This document shows positions 26,323 to 35,980 of a DNA stretch of 64,000 nt, piece by piece. This stretch comes from Flavihumibacter soli (GTDB taxonomy: Bacteria; Bacteroidota; Bacteroidia; Sphingobacteriales; Sphingobacteriaceae), in contig NZ_JAAFZB010000086.1 of NCBI RefSeq assembly GCF_010692725.1, positions 1 to 64,000 on the forward strand, in the 5' to 3' direction. A program made the position numbers and the translations under genes. A model generated the notes under the pieces. It did no database searches. It had not been told where the DNA came from and worked only from the letters and a program-made list of their open reading frames with translations. Every line of letters starts with the position of its first letter. Within the stretch, counting starts at the first letter, position 1.

Positions 26323-26973
26323 ATGCTCCAAAAACACGCGATTCTATTAGGGATCATTATTTCAGTCATTTTACTGACAACTGCCGCAAGCAACTACCCG
26401 GGCGGATCACCAGCGGATAAAAGCAGTATCGGTTATAGTTGGGAGAATAATTTCATCAGCAACCTTTTTGGTGAAAGAGCTTTGAATGATGCTCCCAATA
26501 CAGCAAGGTACTGGGCAGTAAGCGGAATGATCTTTCTTTCGATTGCCTGTTCTATCTTTTTTGTCGAGTTTTCAGGAAAAATTCCTGCAAAGGGTGCAGC
26601 CAGTGTGATCAAATATTTCGGAATTGCCGGTATGCTTTTCACCGCGCTCATTGCCACGCCCTTTCATGATATCATGATCACGATTGCAAGTACCATCTTC
26701 CTGCTCAGCATGTTTTATGTGACCGTCTTTGTTTTTAAGTCGAGACTGCATCTTTTTAAATTTTTATGCGCACTTTACCTCTTGTCCTTTTACAGCACAC
26801 TTATTGTTTTTAGCTCCGGATATTTTCTTGAATATCTGCCCATAATTCAGAAGGTGCTGTTCGCCAATACGATCCTTTTGATCTTAGGATTACATTACTT
26901 TTCTAAAGCAGAAGATTTTAAAAATTTGAAGACGGTAAAGCTTGAACAGGCAGGGACTGCCAACCGGTCTTAA
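26323..26973 (+). CDS. Integral membrane protein, DUF998-like
   Basis: 216 residues, about six helices. The opening helix is followed by a loop with ENNFISNLFGERAL, and the layout (loop with NxxSxL, then five helices) resembles DUF998 proteins, though the match is from pattern only. No catalytic motif. Probably co-transcribed with the two genes upstream. Confidence 0.6.
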   Translation: MLQKHAILLGIIISVILLTTAASNYPGGSPADKSSIGYSWENNFISNLFGERALNDAPNTARYWAVSGMIFLSIACSIFFVEFSGKIPAKGAASVIKYFGIAGMLFTALIATPFHDIMITIASTIFLLSMFYVTVFVFKSRLHLFKFLCALYLLSFYSTLIVFSSGYFLEYLPIIQKVLFANTILLILGLHYFSKAEDFKNLKTVKLEQAGTANRS

Positions 26974-27013
26974 GCAATCGGCTCCAATTTCGTTTATATC
27001 TGAGTTGAACAAG

Positions 27014-27271
27014 TTAATTATTCGGCTCATGGCTTATAGCTGGCCGTGCAAATGAGTACACCTGAACTTGTGCTCCAAAGCCAGCCACAAATACCAGATC
27101 AGTTGGACGAGTGTTTGATTTGATCCATAAACCAAGGCTTTTCTTGGAATCCTCATCTTCAATATATGGTTCCCGACAAAATTCCTGCTTAAAGTTCCTG
27201 CCGGTAAAGATCTTTTTAAGGCCCGCCAAAGGCTCAAAAGTCTTTGGGAAAAAAGTAATTGCAATTACCAT
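27014..27271 (-). pseudogene. C-terminal fragment of a GT39-like glycosyltransferase
   Basis: An 85-codon frame. The stretch LGLWIKSNTRPTDLVFVAGF and then GAQVQVYSFARPAIS matches the soluble tail of ArnT/dolichyl-phosphate-mannose-type membrane glycosyltransferases (usually about 500 residues; compare IKKNTxPxDxVFVWG..QVxxYSxRRP). The transmembrane part is absent and the upstream DNA is AT-rich and non-coding, so this appears to be a deletion remnant at the edge of the glycan locus. Confidence 0.5.
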
Positions 27272-27330
27272 TTAAATACAAGATATTATTTTACTAGCAA
27301 TATATATTTAACCGGTATTTGACGCCAGAA

Positions 27331-29754
27331 TTATTTTCTTCCGGCCGCAACTTTTAAGGACCGCGAAATTGAAAACGTTTCCTTCAGCCTGATATCGTCT
27401 GAAGACGCACCTACCAATACTTCAAAATCGCCGGGTTCTACGACCCGGTTCCAGTCCTTATCCAGCAACGCCAGGTCTTCTTCTGTTAATTTGAATTCAA
27501 TGGTCTTTTGCTCGCCGGCTTTAATCGCTACGCGGCGGAAATCCTTTAATTGCTTTGACGAGATGACCACCGAGCTTACTTTATCCCGGAGGTAGATTTG
27601 CACCACCTCCTCCCCGTCCCTGTTACTCGTATTTTTTACGTCAACATTAATTCTAACGGATATCCTGCCTGCTTCTTCCTGAACATGAACAAGAGGCTTG
27701 CTGTATTCGAAGGTGGAATAGCTTAAGCCATAGCCGAAACTGTATTGTGGCTTCGCACCGGTCTCCACATAATCGTGCGGGGCCGGATTCTTGAAATTAT
27801 AATAGACAGGCAGCTGCCCTACGGATCTGGGGATTGACACCGGTAATCTCCCGGCAGGGTTATAATCACCGAAGAGAACATCTGCGATGGCATTACCACC
27901 CTCCTGGCCCGGGTACCAGGCATCCAGGATGGCAGGCACATTCTCGGCGGCCCAGTTGATATTCAGCGGCCTGCCCTTGATCAGTACCACGATAACCGGG
28001 GTTCCTGTTTTAACCACTGCATGCAACAGTTCCAGTTGCCGGCCCATCAGGTCTAGGGATGAACGGTCGAAGCCCTCGCCGCTTTCCATGTCTGAGATGG
28101 CCCCGGTTTTCACGATGGCTGCACCGGTGTTTTGATACTCTGTTTTGAAATCACGCGCACTCGATCCCCCCAGCACAACGATCGCCACTTCGGCATTGCG
28201 GGCGGCCGTAATGGCGGCAGCAAAACCTGCGGATGAAGTATCCCTGATGGCAGTACCTTTGGCATAGGTGACTGTGGTTCCTGCAGAAGCCTTTGCTTTA
28301 ATTCCTTCCAGTACCGTAACAACCGCGGCCTCACTTTGCGGGGCAGTATAGTCGCCTAACTGGTTATAGATATTATCGGCGTTCGGTCCGATGACCGCGA
28401 TGCTTCTGATCTTTTTATTCAGCGGAAGAAGCTGTTTTTCATTCTTTAAAAGTACGATCGACTGCTGCGCGACCTTCCGGGCCAGGCTGATATGCTCCGG
28501 GCTCCTGACGACTTTAATGGCAGTCTGGGGATTGACGTAGGGATTCTCGAAAAGTCCCATATCAAACTTAATTTTCAGAACCCTGCTAACCGCGGTGTCT
28601 AAGGCTGCATCCTTAACAAGACCGTCCTTCACTGCCTTGATCAGGGCCTTGCCAAAACCGTAGCCGCTCAGGTCGGCATCAAGTCCGGCATTGATTGCCA
28701 AAGCTGCCCCTTCTGCCGGTGTTGCCGCTACATGGTGACTGCCGACCAGCCCGGAAATACTTCCCAGGTCTGATACTGTGAAGCCCTTAAAATTCCATTG
28801 ATCGCGGAGAACTTCTGTTAATAAAAAGTGACTGGCCGTGCAGGGAACACCGTCGATCGAATTGTAGGCGGTCATTACCGATAAAGCGCCTGCCTTTACA
28901 GCGGCCTCAAAAGGCGGAAGATAAGACTGGTATAGTTCGCGCTTTCCGACACTGATGCTTCCTCCGTTATGGCCGCCTTCGGGATTTCCGTAAGCCGTAA
29001 AATGCTTCAATGTCGATACGACGTTCCTGCCGCTTCTGAGATCGGTGCCCTGGAAACCCCTGACCATGGCCTCGCCCATCCTGCTGTTAAGCACGGGATC
29101 TTCGCCATAGGTTTCTTCCAGTCTTGACCATCTTGGCTCGCGCGCCAGGTCAAGCACTGGTCCGTAGCCCACATGCGCTCCCTGTGCCCTTGCTTCGGCA
29201 GCGATGGAAGCCGCCATTTGCTGAATTAAGCCCGGGTTCCAGGTGCTACTCTGCCCGATGGAGGTTGGGAACACCGTGGTTCCGATAGCCATATGCCCGT
29301 GCGGGCATTCCTCCGATAGCAGCATCGGAATACCCAGCCGGGTATTTTCGATGGCGTATTTCTGTATGGCGTTCGTGGCCTCTGCAGACAGCCCGGGATT
29401 TAAGCCGGTCGCCAGTGTTTTCTGTGTCCAGGGATCAGCTCTGAGAGTGGCCCACAACATGCCGATATGTTCTTGCTGTACGGCGGTTTTGAATTTCTGA
29501 CTTACCGAAACATTCTTTCCAGACTTATCATACATCTCCCAGCCCAGGAGCGTCGACAGCTGACCAACCTTTTCCTCCAAGGTCATCCGGCTCAGCAGAT
29601 CCGCTATCCTTTGCGTTGTCGGCGTTTGAGGATCCTTGTATATGAGCCGTTCGGCCGGCTGTTTGGCCTGAACTTTTTGCTTTTGCGCAAAGCCTCTTTC
29701 CGCAGCGGAAAGCAGGAAGATGATCGCAAAGAAGAAAGAGGTGCTCCTGTACAT
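27331..29754 (-). CDS. GH3 glycoside hydrolase (BglX/beta-xylosidase group)
   Basis: 807 residues, exported (signal ending GFAQ). Full GH3 layout: (beta/alpha)8 domain with KHFTAYG (250-256), catalytic nucleophile Asp329 in FTVSDLGS, second alpha/beta domain (IAVIGPNADN; GEGFDRSSLDL) and a C-terminal fibronectin III-like domain. The family removes terminal beta-glucose or beta-xylose. In this N-glycan locus a beta-1,2-xylosidase for plant-type N-glycans is an attractive inference, but beta-glucosidase cannot be excluded. Last gene of a five-gene minus-strand operon (10 bp after GH92). Confidence 0.9.
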   Translation of the reverse strand: MYRSTSFFFAIIFLLSAAERGFAQKQKVQAKQPAERLIYKDPQTPTTQRIADLLSRMTLEEKVGQLSTLLGWEMYDKSGKNVSVSQKFKTAVQQEHIGMLWATLRADPWTQKTLATGLNPGLSAEATNAIQKYAIENTRLGIPMLLSEECPHGHMAIGTTVFPTSIGQSSTWNPGLIQQMAASIAAEARAQGAHVGYGPVLDLAREPRWSRLEETYGEDPVLNSRMGEAMVRGFQGTDLRSGRNVVSTLKHFTAYGNPEGGHNGGSISVGKRELYQSYLPPFEAAVKAGALSVMTAYNSIDGVPCTASHFLLTEVLRDQWNFKGFTVSDLGSISGLVGSHHVAATPAEGAALAINAGLDADLSGYGFGKALIKAVKDGLVKDAALDTAVSRVLKIKFDMGLFENPYVNPQTAIKVVRSPEHISLARKVAQQSIVLLKNEKQLLPLNKKIRSIAVIGPNADNIYNQLGDYTAPQSEAAVVTVLEGIKAKASAGTTVTYAKGTAIRDTSSAGFAAAITAARNAEVAIVVLGGSSARDFKTEYQNTGAAIVKTGAISDMESGEGFDRSSLDLMGRQLELLHAVVKTGTPVIVVLIKGRPLNINWAAENVPAILDAWYPGQEGGNAIADVLFGDYNPAGRLPVSIPRSVGQLPVYYNFKNPAPHDYVETGAKPQYSFGYGLSYSTFEYSKPLVHVQEEAGRISVRINVDVKNTSNRDGEEVVQIYLRDKVSSVVISSKQLKDFRRVAIKAGEQKTIEFKLTEEDLALLDKDWNRVVEPGDFEVLVGASSDDIRLKETFSISRSLKVAAGRK

Positions 29755-29764
29755 TCGATTTTAT

Positions 29765-32077
29765 TTAGCGTATCTCAGAGTAAGGACGATCGGCCGACTT
29801 CACGCCCCAGACCGCTGAGGGTTTGCTACCCATCTGTATTTCCATAAAGCCTCCCTGTACAAGGTCACTATGCAACAGATAAGATTTATTGTAGGGTTTG
29901 CCGTTGAAGGTGATCTTCTGAATGTATTTATTGACGGGAGAATTGTTCTTCACGTTTACGGTAAACTTCCTGCCTTCGCCGACAGTGAGCGTGGCTTTAT
30001 CTACTTCCGGGCTGCCGAATACATACATCCCATTTGCCGGGTTCAGCGGGTAGAATCCCATAGCAGAAAACACATACCACGCCGACATCTGCCCGACATC
30101 CTCGTTGCCGCTGAGACCATCATGGTTGACGGTATAAAGGCTGTCCATAATGTGCCTTACCTTGTCGGCCGTCTTCCATGGCTGACCAACGAAAGAATAC
30201 ATATACGTGATATGGTGACTTGGTTCGTTTCCATGGGCATACTGCCCGATCAGGCCGCTGATATCCGGTGAAGCATCTTTACCAAGGTCGCCTTCCGCGA
30301 TGAACAGGGAATCCAGTTTTTGTGTAAAGCGCTTTTCGCCGCCAAGCATTTTGATGAGTCCCTCCACATCCTGGGGAACCAGCCAGGTGTATTGCCACGC
30401 GTTTCCTTCCGTAAAGTCATTCTTCATGTGCACCGATTCAAACGGATTAAATGGCGTTCGCCAGCTACTTTCCGACAGACGGCCACGCATAAATCCTGCT
30501 TTTGGATCGAAGTAATTTTTGTAATTCTGACCACGCTTATTGAAGTAAGCGTATTCATCTTGTTTTCCCATTTTCTTAGCCACCTGCCCGAGACTCCAGT
30601 CGGCGATCGCGTACTCCAGGCCCATTGCGACAGATTCGACGGTACTGTCTGCCGGGATATAACCCAGGGCCTTGATATGTTTTAGTCCCCGCTCGTCAAG
30701 CATGGCACTGTTCTTCATGGCTTCGAAAGCCAGATTCTTATCAAAACCCTTGAAGCCTTTTAACACGGCATCTGCAACTACCATCAGGGCAGGATTTCCA
30801 ACCATCGTATTGGTCTCATTTCCCATCAGGTGCCATACAGGCAATTTGCCCTGCTGCTGGTAAATGGCGAGCATAGAACTGATCATATCGTTAACCTTTT
30901 GGGGCTGCAGGATGGTGAAGAGCGGATGCGCCGCCCGGTAGGTATCCCACAAAGAATAGGTTGTCAGGTTAGTAAAACCTGCGCCCTTGTAGACCTTTTT
31001 ATCGGTCCCCCGGTAGTCGCCGTTATGATCGTTAAAAGTTGAAGGGGCGATCATGGTATGGTACAAGGCGGTATAAAATTTACGCTTTGTTTTTGCGTCT
31101 GCAGTCTCTATCCTCGCCTTTTGTAATTCCGTATTCCATGAAGCATCGGCTTGGGCGACCATTTGCTCAAAGTTCCAGCCGGGTATCTCGGCTTTGATAT
31201 TTAAAGCCGCATTTTCTGAACTCACCGGCGATATTCCGACTTTCACATTTATTACCTCACCGGCTGAAGTGGAGAAATTAGCCACACCTTTCACCCTTCG
31301 GGCTTTTAAAACTGTTCCTTCTTTCACCACCGAGCTGTCATGTACCGAGAAACTTTTGATCGGCTTCGAAAAAACAGCATGAAAGTAGATCCGCTGTTCC
31401 CTGGCCCAGCCCCTGGAGTACCGGTATCCGGCAATGGTCGTATCATTGAGTTTTTCGATATAGGTTTCCGTCGGCACATCCCACCCTATTCCTGGTTCCA
31501 GGTCGATAATTATCTTGGAATCGTCTGCCTTTGGAAAAGTATATTGATGGAAGCCAACGCGCTGGGAAGCAGTCAGTTCAGCCTTGATATCATACCTTTT
31601 GAGACGCACAGAATAATAGCCTGGCCTGGTTTTTTCCTCGTCATGCGAAAACAGGGAGTAATAACCTGTTTCGGGCTTGTTAAGCACTCCCTTCCTGATC
31701 TTTACATCACCTGTTGCAGGCATTAGGGATACGTCACCAAGGTCACCAATGCCTGTTCCGCTCAGGTGCGTATGTGAAAAGCCGATGATTGTGGAATCAG
31801 AATAATGATATCCCGAACACCAGTCCCAGCCTTCAGTTAAATTGGTCGGGCCGAGCTGTACGGCTCCGAAAGGAACGTTGGCGCCCATAAAGACATGGCC
31901 GTGCCCCCCGGTGCCGATGTACTGATCGACATATTGGGTTAATTTATTTCCGCCGGCCCTGTTCGTGTTATTCGTATGATTAGTGTTCTTATTGTTATTT
32001 GTTTGGGCAATGCCTGTCGTAGCCGCCAGCAGTGTAAGGATGCCGCACAAGCCGGTTTTCAATAGCTGATTCATCAA
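29765..32077 (-). CDS. GH92 alpha-mannosidase
   Basis: 770 residues, exported. GH92 enzymes are Ca2+-dependent inverting exo-alpha-mannosidases, mostly alpha-1,2. Hallmarks: VDQYIGTGGHGHVFMGANVP (50-69), GWDWCSGYHYSD, SHTHLSGTGIGD, the general acid Glu618 in HGNEPSHHITYMY and GNEDVGQMSAWYVFSAMGFYP near the end. An unusual Asn/Thr-rich linker of about 20 residues follows the signal peptide. It would trim mannose from high-mannose N-glycans. Middle gene of the five-gene operon. Confidence 0.95.
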   Translation of the reverse strand: MMNQLLKTGLCGILTLLAATTGIAQTNNNKNTNHTNNTNRAGGNKLTQYVDQYIGTGGHGHVFMGANVPFGAVQLGPTNLTEGWDWCSGYHYSDSTIIGFSHTHLSGTGIGDLGDVSLMPATGDVKIRKGVLNKPETGYYSLFSHDEEKTRPGYYSVRLKRYDIKAELTASQRVGFHQYTFPKADDSKIIIDLEPGIGWDVPTETYIEKLNDTTIAGYRYSRGWAREQRIYFHAVFSKPIKSFSVHDSSVVKEGTVLKARRVKGVANFSTSAGEVINVKVGISPVSSENAALNIKAEIPGWNFEQMVAQADASWNTELQKARIETADAKTKRKFYTALYHTMIAPSTFNDHNGDYRGTDKKVYKGAGFTNLTTYSLWDTYRAAHPLFTILQPQKVNDMISSMLAIYQQQGKLPVWHLMGNETNTMVGNPALMVVADAVLKGFKGFDKNLAFEAMKNSAMLDERGLKHIKALGYIPADSTVESVAMGLEYAIADWSLGQVAKKMGKQDEYAYFNKRGQNYKNYFDPKAGFMRGRLSESSWRTPFNPFESVHMKNDFTEGNAWQYTWLVPQDVEGLIKMLGGEKRFTQKLDSLFIAEGDLGKDASPDISGLIGQYAHGNEPSHHITYMYSFVGQPWKTADKVRHIMDSLYTVNHDGLSGNEDVGQMSAWYVFSAMGFYPLNPANGMYVFGSPEVDKATLTVGEGRKFTVNVKNNSPVNKYIQKITFNGKPYNKSYLLHSDLVQGGFMEIQMGSKPSAVWGVKSADRPYSEIR

Positions 32078-32086
32078 TCAATTAAA

Positions 32087-33178
32087 TTAAGGTTTTATAT
32101 TCACAGAAGCCTTTTCGAGCGCCTGCAGTACTTCAGGAGATACATCTCCGAACAGAGAAATTCCCCTTGCCCCGTTGCGAAGGGCATGCTCCATACCAAG
32201 CTGCACCTCCCCGGAATCTTTGAAATCGGGAAGATATATACCCGCGTATAATGGGAACCTGCCCTGAAGGGCTTTCACTCCCTCCGAAACTGCGTCGCCT
32301 ATCCAGGCGACCGGCTCCTTGTAAAAGCCATGATAGATCATCGGGCAGATCCCTGAAAGGTTCCAGTTAACCCAGTCCTGGCGAACATTACGGCGGGCAA
32401 CCTCAGGCGTCGGAAAAACAGCCGCTGTTATTTGCTTTTTATGGTCCTTAGCCACTCCGGCAAGGTGGTTCACGATACCTGTAATGGCGTTGTACCGAAA
32501 CAGTCTCCATGAAAGATCGGCCTCAGGAAATTCCACCTGGCTGATATCTTTGCCGCGCCACTCCTTGAATTTAGCCTTGCATACTTCGCAATAGCAGTAA
32601 TCGTATTCCGGCAGTTCCCTGGTCTGTTCTATTTTATAGTTCGCCCATAAGTTCACGGGAAGAATGACATCGCAGAAACGTACATAATCGAGGTGTATAC
32701 CGTCGATATAGTCCTTGCTTAATATGTTCTTTACGTCATCGGCGAGATACTGGCGAACTTCCGGGCGCGAAGGACAAAGCCAGCGGTAATAATTGACGTA
32801 GGGAGGCTTTTCGGCACAGGATTCGCCTTTCCGGTTAATCGCATACCACTCCGGATGTGCCTGCAGCAGCGACTTCTCGCCGCGGTTTGTGGTCCACATC
32901 CAGCGATGGGCCTCCAATTTTTGAGCCTTTGCCGCACGGAAATGCTTTTCACTATCGGCTTCGAAAAATATCCCCCTGATACCCGCCTGGTAGTATTGCC
33001 TGTAACGGCTCTCAAGATCTGTCGTGGTATCTTTCGGATCCGGGTTTATCCAAACCCAGTGTTTCCATTTGCCGGATTCTTTATCTGCCGGCGTCATCGC
33101 GCTGCCTGCGAAGGGCAGGACTGATGCCGAAACCCCGGCGATCAGGCTGCTCTTAACAAATTTCCTTCTGCTTGTCAT
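32087..33178 (-). CDS. Tat-exported GHL10-like (family 10 glycosylhydrolase-like) protein
   Basis: 363 residues. A twin-arginine start (SRRKFVKSSL) precedes a predicted TIM barrel with GIRGIFFEAD, YIDGIHLDYVRF, ICPMIYHGFY and GARGISLFG, the pattern of glycosyl-hydrolase-like family 10/DUF187-type proteins. Asp in HLDYVR and Glu/Asp residues after strands could form an active site. Cleaved linkage unknown. In this operon it sits between a CBM9-like protein and GH92. Confidence 0.75.
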   Translation of the reverse strand: MTSRRKFVKSSLIAGVSASVLPFAGSAMTPADKESGKWKHWVWINPDPKDTTTDLESRYRQYYQAGIRGIFFEADSEKHFRAAKAQKLEAHRWMWTTNRGEKSLLQAHPEWYAINRKGESCAEKPPYVNYYRWLCPSRPEVRQYLADDVKNILSKDYIDGIHLDYVRFCDVILPVNLWANYKIEQTRELPEYDYCYCEVCKAKFKEWRGKDISQVEFPEADLSWRLFRYNAITGIVNHLAGVAKDHKKQITAAVFPTPEVARRNVRQDWVNWNLSGICPMIYHGFYKEPVAWIGDAVSEGVKALQGRFPLYAGIYLPDFKDSGEVQLGMEHALRNGARGISLFGDVSPEVLQALEKASVNIKP

Positions 33179-33189
33179 AACTCATTGAA

Positions 33190-34293
33190 TTATTGAATGA
33201 AACCTTCATGATTGATGCTTATCGGATTACCCGTATCAGACCTGATCGTTGCTGTAAACTGGGTGCCCGTCGATTTCATCTCCAGTTTAAGCCACTTGCC
33301 CTCGAATGGTGTCTCAGGAGCAATTCCCAATTCAGCTAACGAAGAAGCGTATGATCTGTTTTTATGATAAAAATCTTTCTGACGATAGTACACCAGCCAC
33401 AAATAACTTTTAAGCTTTTCTCTGACCGGGAGTTGGAATGACGAAGTGTTATCTGAAGTGGCAAACTGCAAATATCCCCAGCGTTCCGGGTAGTGCATAT
33501 TGATAACACCCTGAGGCGACCATACCCAGTTATGTTCCGGCAAATTCTTACCCTGGCTGTCTTTTTTCTTTACATACTTACCGGCTTTTATCTCTGTTTC
33601 CCATTGAACCCTGGAAAAGTTAACACGCCACAGATCGCCTTCGCGGGGTATGCGTGTATTGTTTCCCAGCGACAGGGCTTTAAACGGAATCGCCATTTCT
33701 ACCGTCCAGGACTTGTCGGTATCAGTCGGGTTGTTTAGTGTCCCGTTGATCTTCACCTTAGTGCGGAGCCCCGGTGCATCCCAGCTCATTAGTATGCCGC
33801 CGTTGTTACGGTATGGTTTGGGAATAAAAAGATCGAGTACGGTATTTAAGGCATTGACCTCGATCTCAAAATAATTATGGGTGTTATTGTCGGGATCGAT
33901 AAATACTTCGAAGTCATTATCATAATAAATGATATCATCATGATTTTTAAGACCACCCCAAATGTGCGGTTCCTGGAGTTCCGCCGCGATATAGAGATAG
34001 CTTTTATCCCATAGCATTTTAACCCTGGTGCTATGCGCCGGCGCCGGCTTTGTGCCGCCTTCAATATCCTGGAAAAGATCGCTCCAGCCTGCTTTCTCCC
34101 AGGCCGTCTCACTTATGTCGCCATCAATTTCCGGAGGCACCGTGGCAAAGACCGTCGTATAGCCTTCAGGTGTTGTAAAAAGCGATTCTAAGCCTGAAAA
34201 TGAAGTCTGTGATCTGCCAATAAATGGATACGATAAAATAATAAGGAAGACAGCAATTTTCGGAATGTTGAATCGGGTAAAAAGATCTTGCAT
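33190..34293 (-). CDS. CBM9-like secreted carbohydrate-binding protein
   Basis: 367 residues, signal peptide. A CBM9-like beta-sandwich (about 45-245): PPEIDGDISETAWEKAGWS, KMLWDKSYLYIAAELQEP, DNDFEVFIDPDNNTHNYFEIEVNALN, WTVEMAIPFKAL and LWRVNFSRVQW. The rest (about 250-367) is of unknown fold. It should bind glycan and help GH enzymes of the operon. It lies 40 bp after GH29 and 11 bp before the GHL10-like gene. Confidence 0.82.
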   Translation of the reverse strand: MQDLFTRFNIPKIAVFLIILSYPFIGRSQTSFSGLESLFTTPEGYTTVFATVPPEIDGDISETAWEKAGWSDLFQDIEGGTKPAPAHSTRVKMLWDKSYLYIAAELQEPHIWGGLKNHDDIIYYDNDFEVFIDPDNNTHNYFEIEVNALNTVLDLFIPKPYRNNGGILMSWDAPGLRTKVKINGTLNNPTDTDKSWTVEMAIPFKALSLGNNTRIPREGDLWRVNFSRVQWETEIKAGKYVKKKDSQGKNLPEHNWVWSPQGVINMHYPERWGYLQFATSDNTSSFQLPVREKLKSYLWLVYYRQKDFYHKNRSYASSLAELGIAPETPFEGKWLKLEMKSTGTQFTATIRSDTGNPISINHEGFIQ

Positions 34294-34333
34294 CAGGGTG
34301 TTATTAATCGACGGCCAAATAACGGAATGAGAT

Positions 34334-35776
34334 TTACATTCCGGTCATAGAAAAGGCCAGTGCCGGAATGTTTTTGTTAACGACGTCTGCTGGCAACCAA
34401 ACTTTTACCTTATTTCCGTCCTTTTGCCATTTCACTGACTTCCCGGTTTGCAAAAGTTTCAGCTTAGTTCCTTTAGCAGGTACGTTGCCTTCCCACTCTA
34501 TAGTTGTTGAGCCTGGTTTCCCTTCCGGTAAACATACCAGCGCGAATTTTGTCTTTCCATCCTTGCTTTCTGTGAACCAGGTATTCTCACTCTGATAGTT
34601 TTCAGTGGTTCGTGTATTATATATAGCGCTACCATTAATGCTCATCCACTTACCTATTTCTTCCAGCCGTCCAATTACTTCCTGTGGCAAGGTACCATCA
34701 GGTTTCGGGCCTACACCGAGGAGCAGACTCCCGCCCTTTGCCGTTATCTCGGCCAGGGAGTGAATTACTTTTGCGGCTGATTTATACTGGTCACCCGGTA
34801 CGAATCCCCAGGCACCGCCGAGCGTCATGCAGCTTTCCCATGGATAATCCAATTGTTTTTCAGGAATCCTCTGCTCGGGCGTCTGGTAATTTTCGTATGG
34901 CCCGTGAACTGTCCGGTCGACCATCAGGATGCCGGGCTGTGCTTTTCGTGCCATGGCAGCTATCTTCGGCATATCTACCTCCTGGCTGAACTCAGGGATG
35001 GGGGCTCCCCATGAAAGCACTTCCTCGTTGACGGTTTCTTTAGGCCTCACCCAGCCGCCGTCTAACCATAATATGTCAACTGTGCCGTAGTTATGCATCA
35101 GCTCACCGATCTGGTTGTATGTAAATTGCTGGTACTTATTCCAGCGTTCAGGATGTTTGCGAATGTCGTAGTTCACATTCCTGTTGGGTGTGGCGTACTT
35201 CGGCCACCAGAAGTTTTCTGAATGCCAGTCAGGCTTGGAGAAATAGGCTCCGATCATAAAATCCTGCTTACGGAAAGCTTCGAAAACATATTTGGCGACG
35301 TCTGCCCGTGGATTATCTTTAAATGGGCCTTTGGCAATGCTATAGTCTGTTTGCTTTGTATCAAACATATTGAAGCCGTCATGATGCTTAGTAGTGAATA
35401 CCATATAACGCATACCGGCAGCCTTCCCTGCCAATGCCCATTGTTCCGGGTTGAAATTAACCGGGTTAAACTTATTGCTCAATCCCCAGTACCATTTTTT
35501 AAACTCGTCGTAAGTCATCGAGCTGTCGCGATCTATCCAGTCTTCCGAACAGAGCGCCCAGGATTCTATCATCCCGGGAACCGCATAGACGCCCCAGTGA
35601 AGGATCATCCCGAATTTTTGGTCCTGCCATTTATCCAGCTTTTCTTTTACAGCAGGATCATCCGGCCATTGATATTTCGTTGACTGGCCATGGACATTGG
35701 GCTGCGCCAGGGAATGAATGTTTGTCAGGGCACAGAACCCGACGACGGTTACAAGGAAAATTTTAAGTGACTTCAT
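34334..35776 (-). CDS. GH29 alpha-L-fucosidase (first of three)
   Basis: About 480 residues from MKSLKIF (35776), which begins the signal peptide; a start at 35812 adds 12 residues. GH29 signature: KFGMILHWGVYAVPG, TTKHHDGF (about 129-136) and nucleophile Asp in VDILWLDGGW (about 239). The acid/base is not assigned. Retaining exo-fucosidase, here GH29-A-like in its broad layout. First gene of the left minus-strand operon, divergent from the ROK regulator. Confidence 0.93.
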   Translation of the reverse strand: MKSLKIFLVTVVGFCALTNIHSLAQPNVHGQSTKYQWPDDPAVKEKLDKWQDQKFGMILHWGVYAVPGMIESWALCSEDWIDRDSSMTYDEFKKWYWGLSNKFNPVNFNPEQWALAGKAAGMRYMVFTTKHHDGFNMFDTKQTDYSIAKGPFKDNPRADVAKYVFEAFRKQDFMIGAYFSKPDWHSENFWWPKYATPNRNVNYDIRKHPERWNKYQQFTYNQIGELMHNYGTVDILWLDGGWVRPKETVNEEVLSWGAPIPEFSQEVDMPKIAAMARKAQPGILMVDRTVHGPYENYQTPEQRIPEKQLDYPWESCMTLGGAWGFVPGDQYKSAAKVIHSLAEITAKGGSLLLGVGPKPDGTLPQEVIGRLEEIGKWMSINGSAIYNTRTTENYQSENTWFTESKDGKTKFALVCLPEGKPGSTTIEWEGNVPAKGTKLKLLQTGKSVKWQKDGNKVKVWLPADVVNKNIPALAFSMTGM

Positions 35777-35871
35777 TAGCTTAAATAAAGATCCGGAACT
35801 TCTTTTTAGCAATTCATTAAAATAATAGCAATTATAAGTAAAATGGCGTACTTCTTAATTTTTTTTAAAAA

Positions 35872-35908
35872 GTTTTGTGATTTTTAAAAAAGTCCGTCTA
35901 TATTTAGA
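35872..35908 (+). promoter_or_regulatory. Candidate Bacteroidota promoter of the ROK regulator
   Basis: TTTG at 35874-35877 and TATATTTA at 35899-35906, 21 bases apart, resemble the -33 TTTG / -7 TAnnTTTG promoter. One of the final consensus bases differs. Confidence 0.35.
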
Positions 35909-35910
35909 AA

Positions 35911-35930
35911 ACATTTAAAAACATTTAAAA
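35911..35930. promoter_or_regulatory. Tandem 10-bp repeat, possible operator
   Basis: ACATTTAAAA occurs twice in direct succession between the divergent GH29 operon and the ROK regulator, 50 bp before the regulator start. A role as ROK or other regulator site is inferred only from position. Confidence 0.4.
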
Positions 35931-35980
35931 CCATTATCGACTTGTATACAACCGTTACGATCTCAAAAGGAACTACACAA

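Noticed and set aside
27887-28135. Open frames inside the GH3, GH92 and GH29 genes on the opposite strand
   Set aside because: They are codon-bias shadows of strong glycosidase genes and show no family features.
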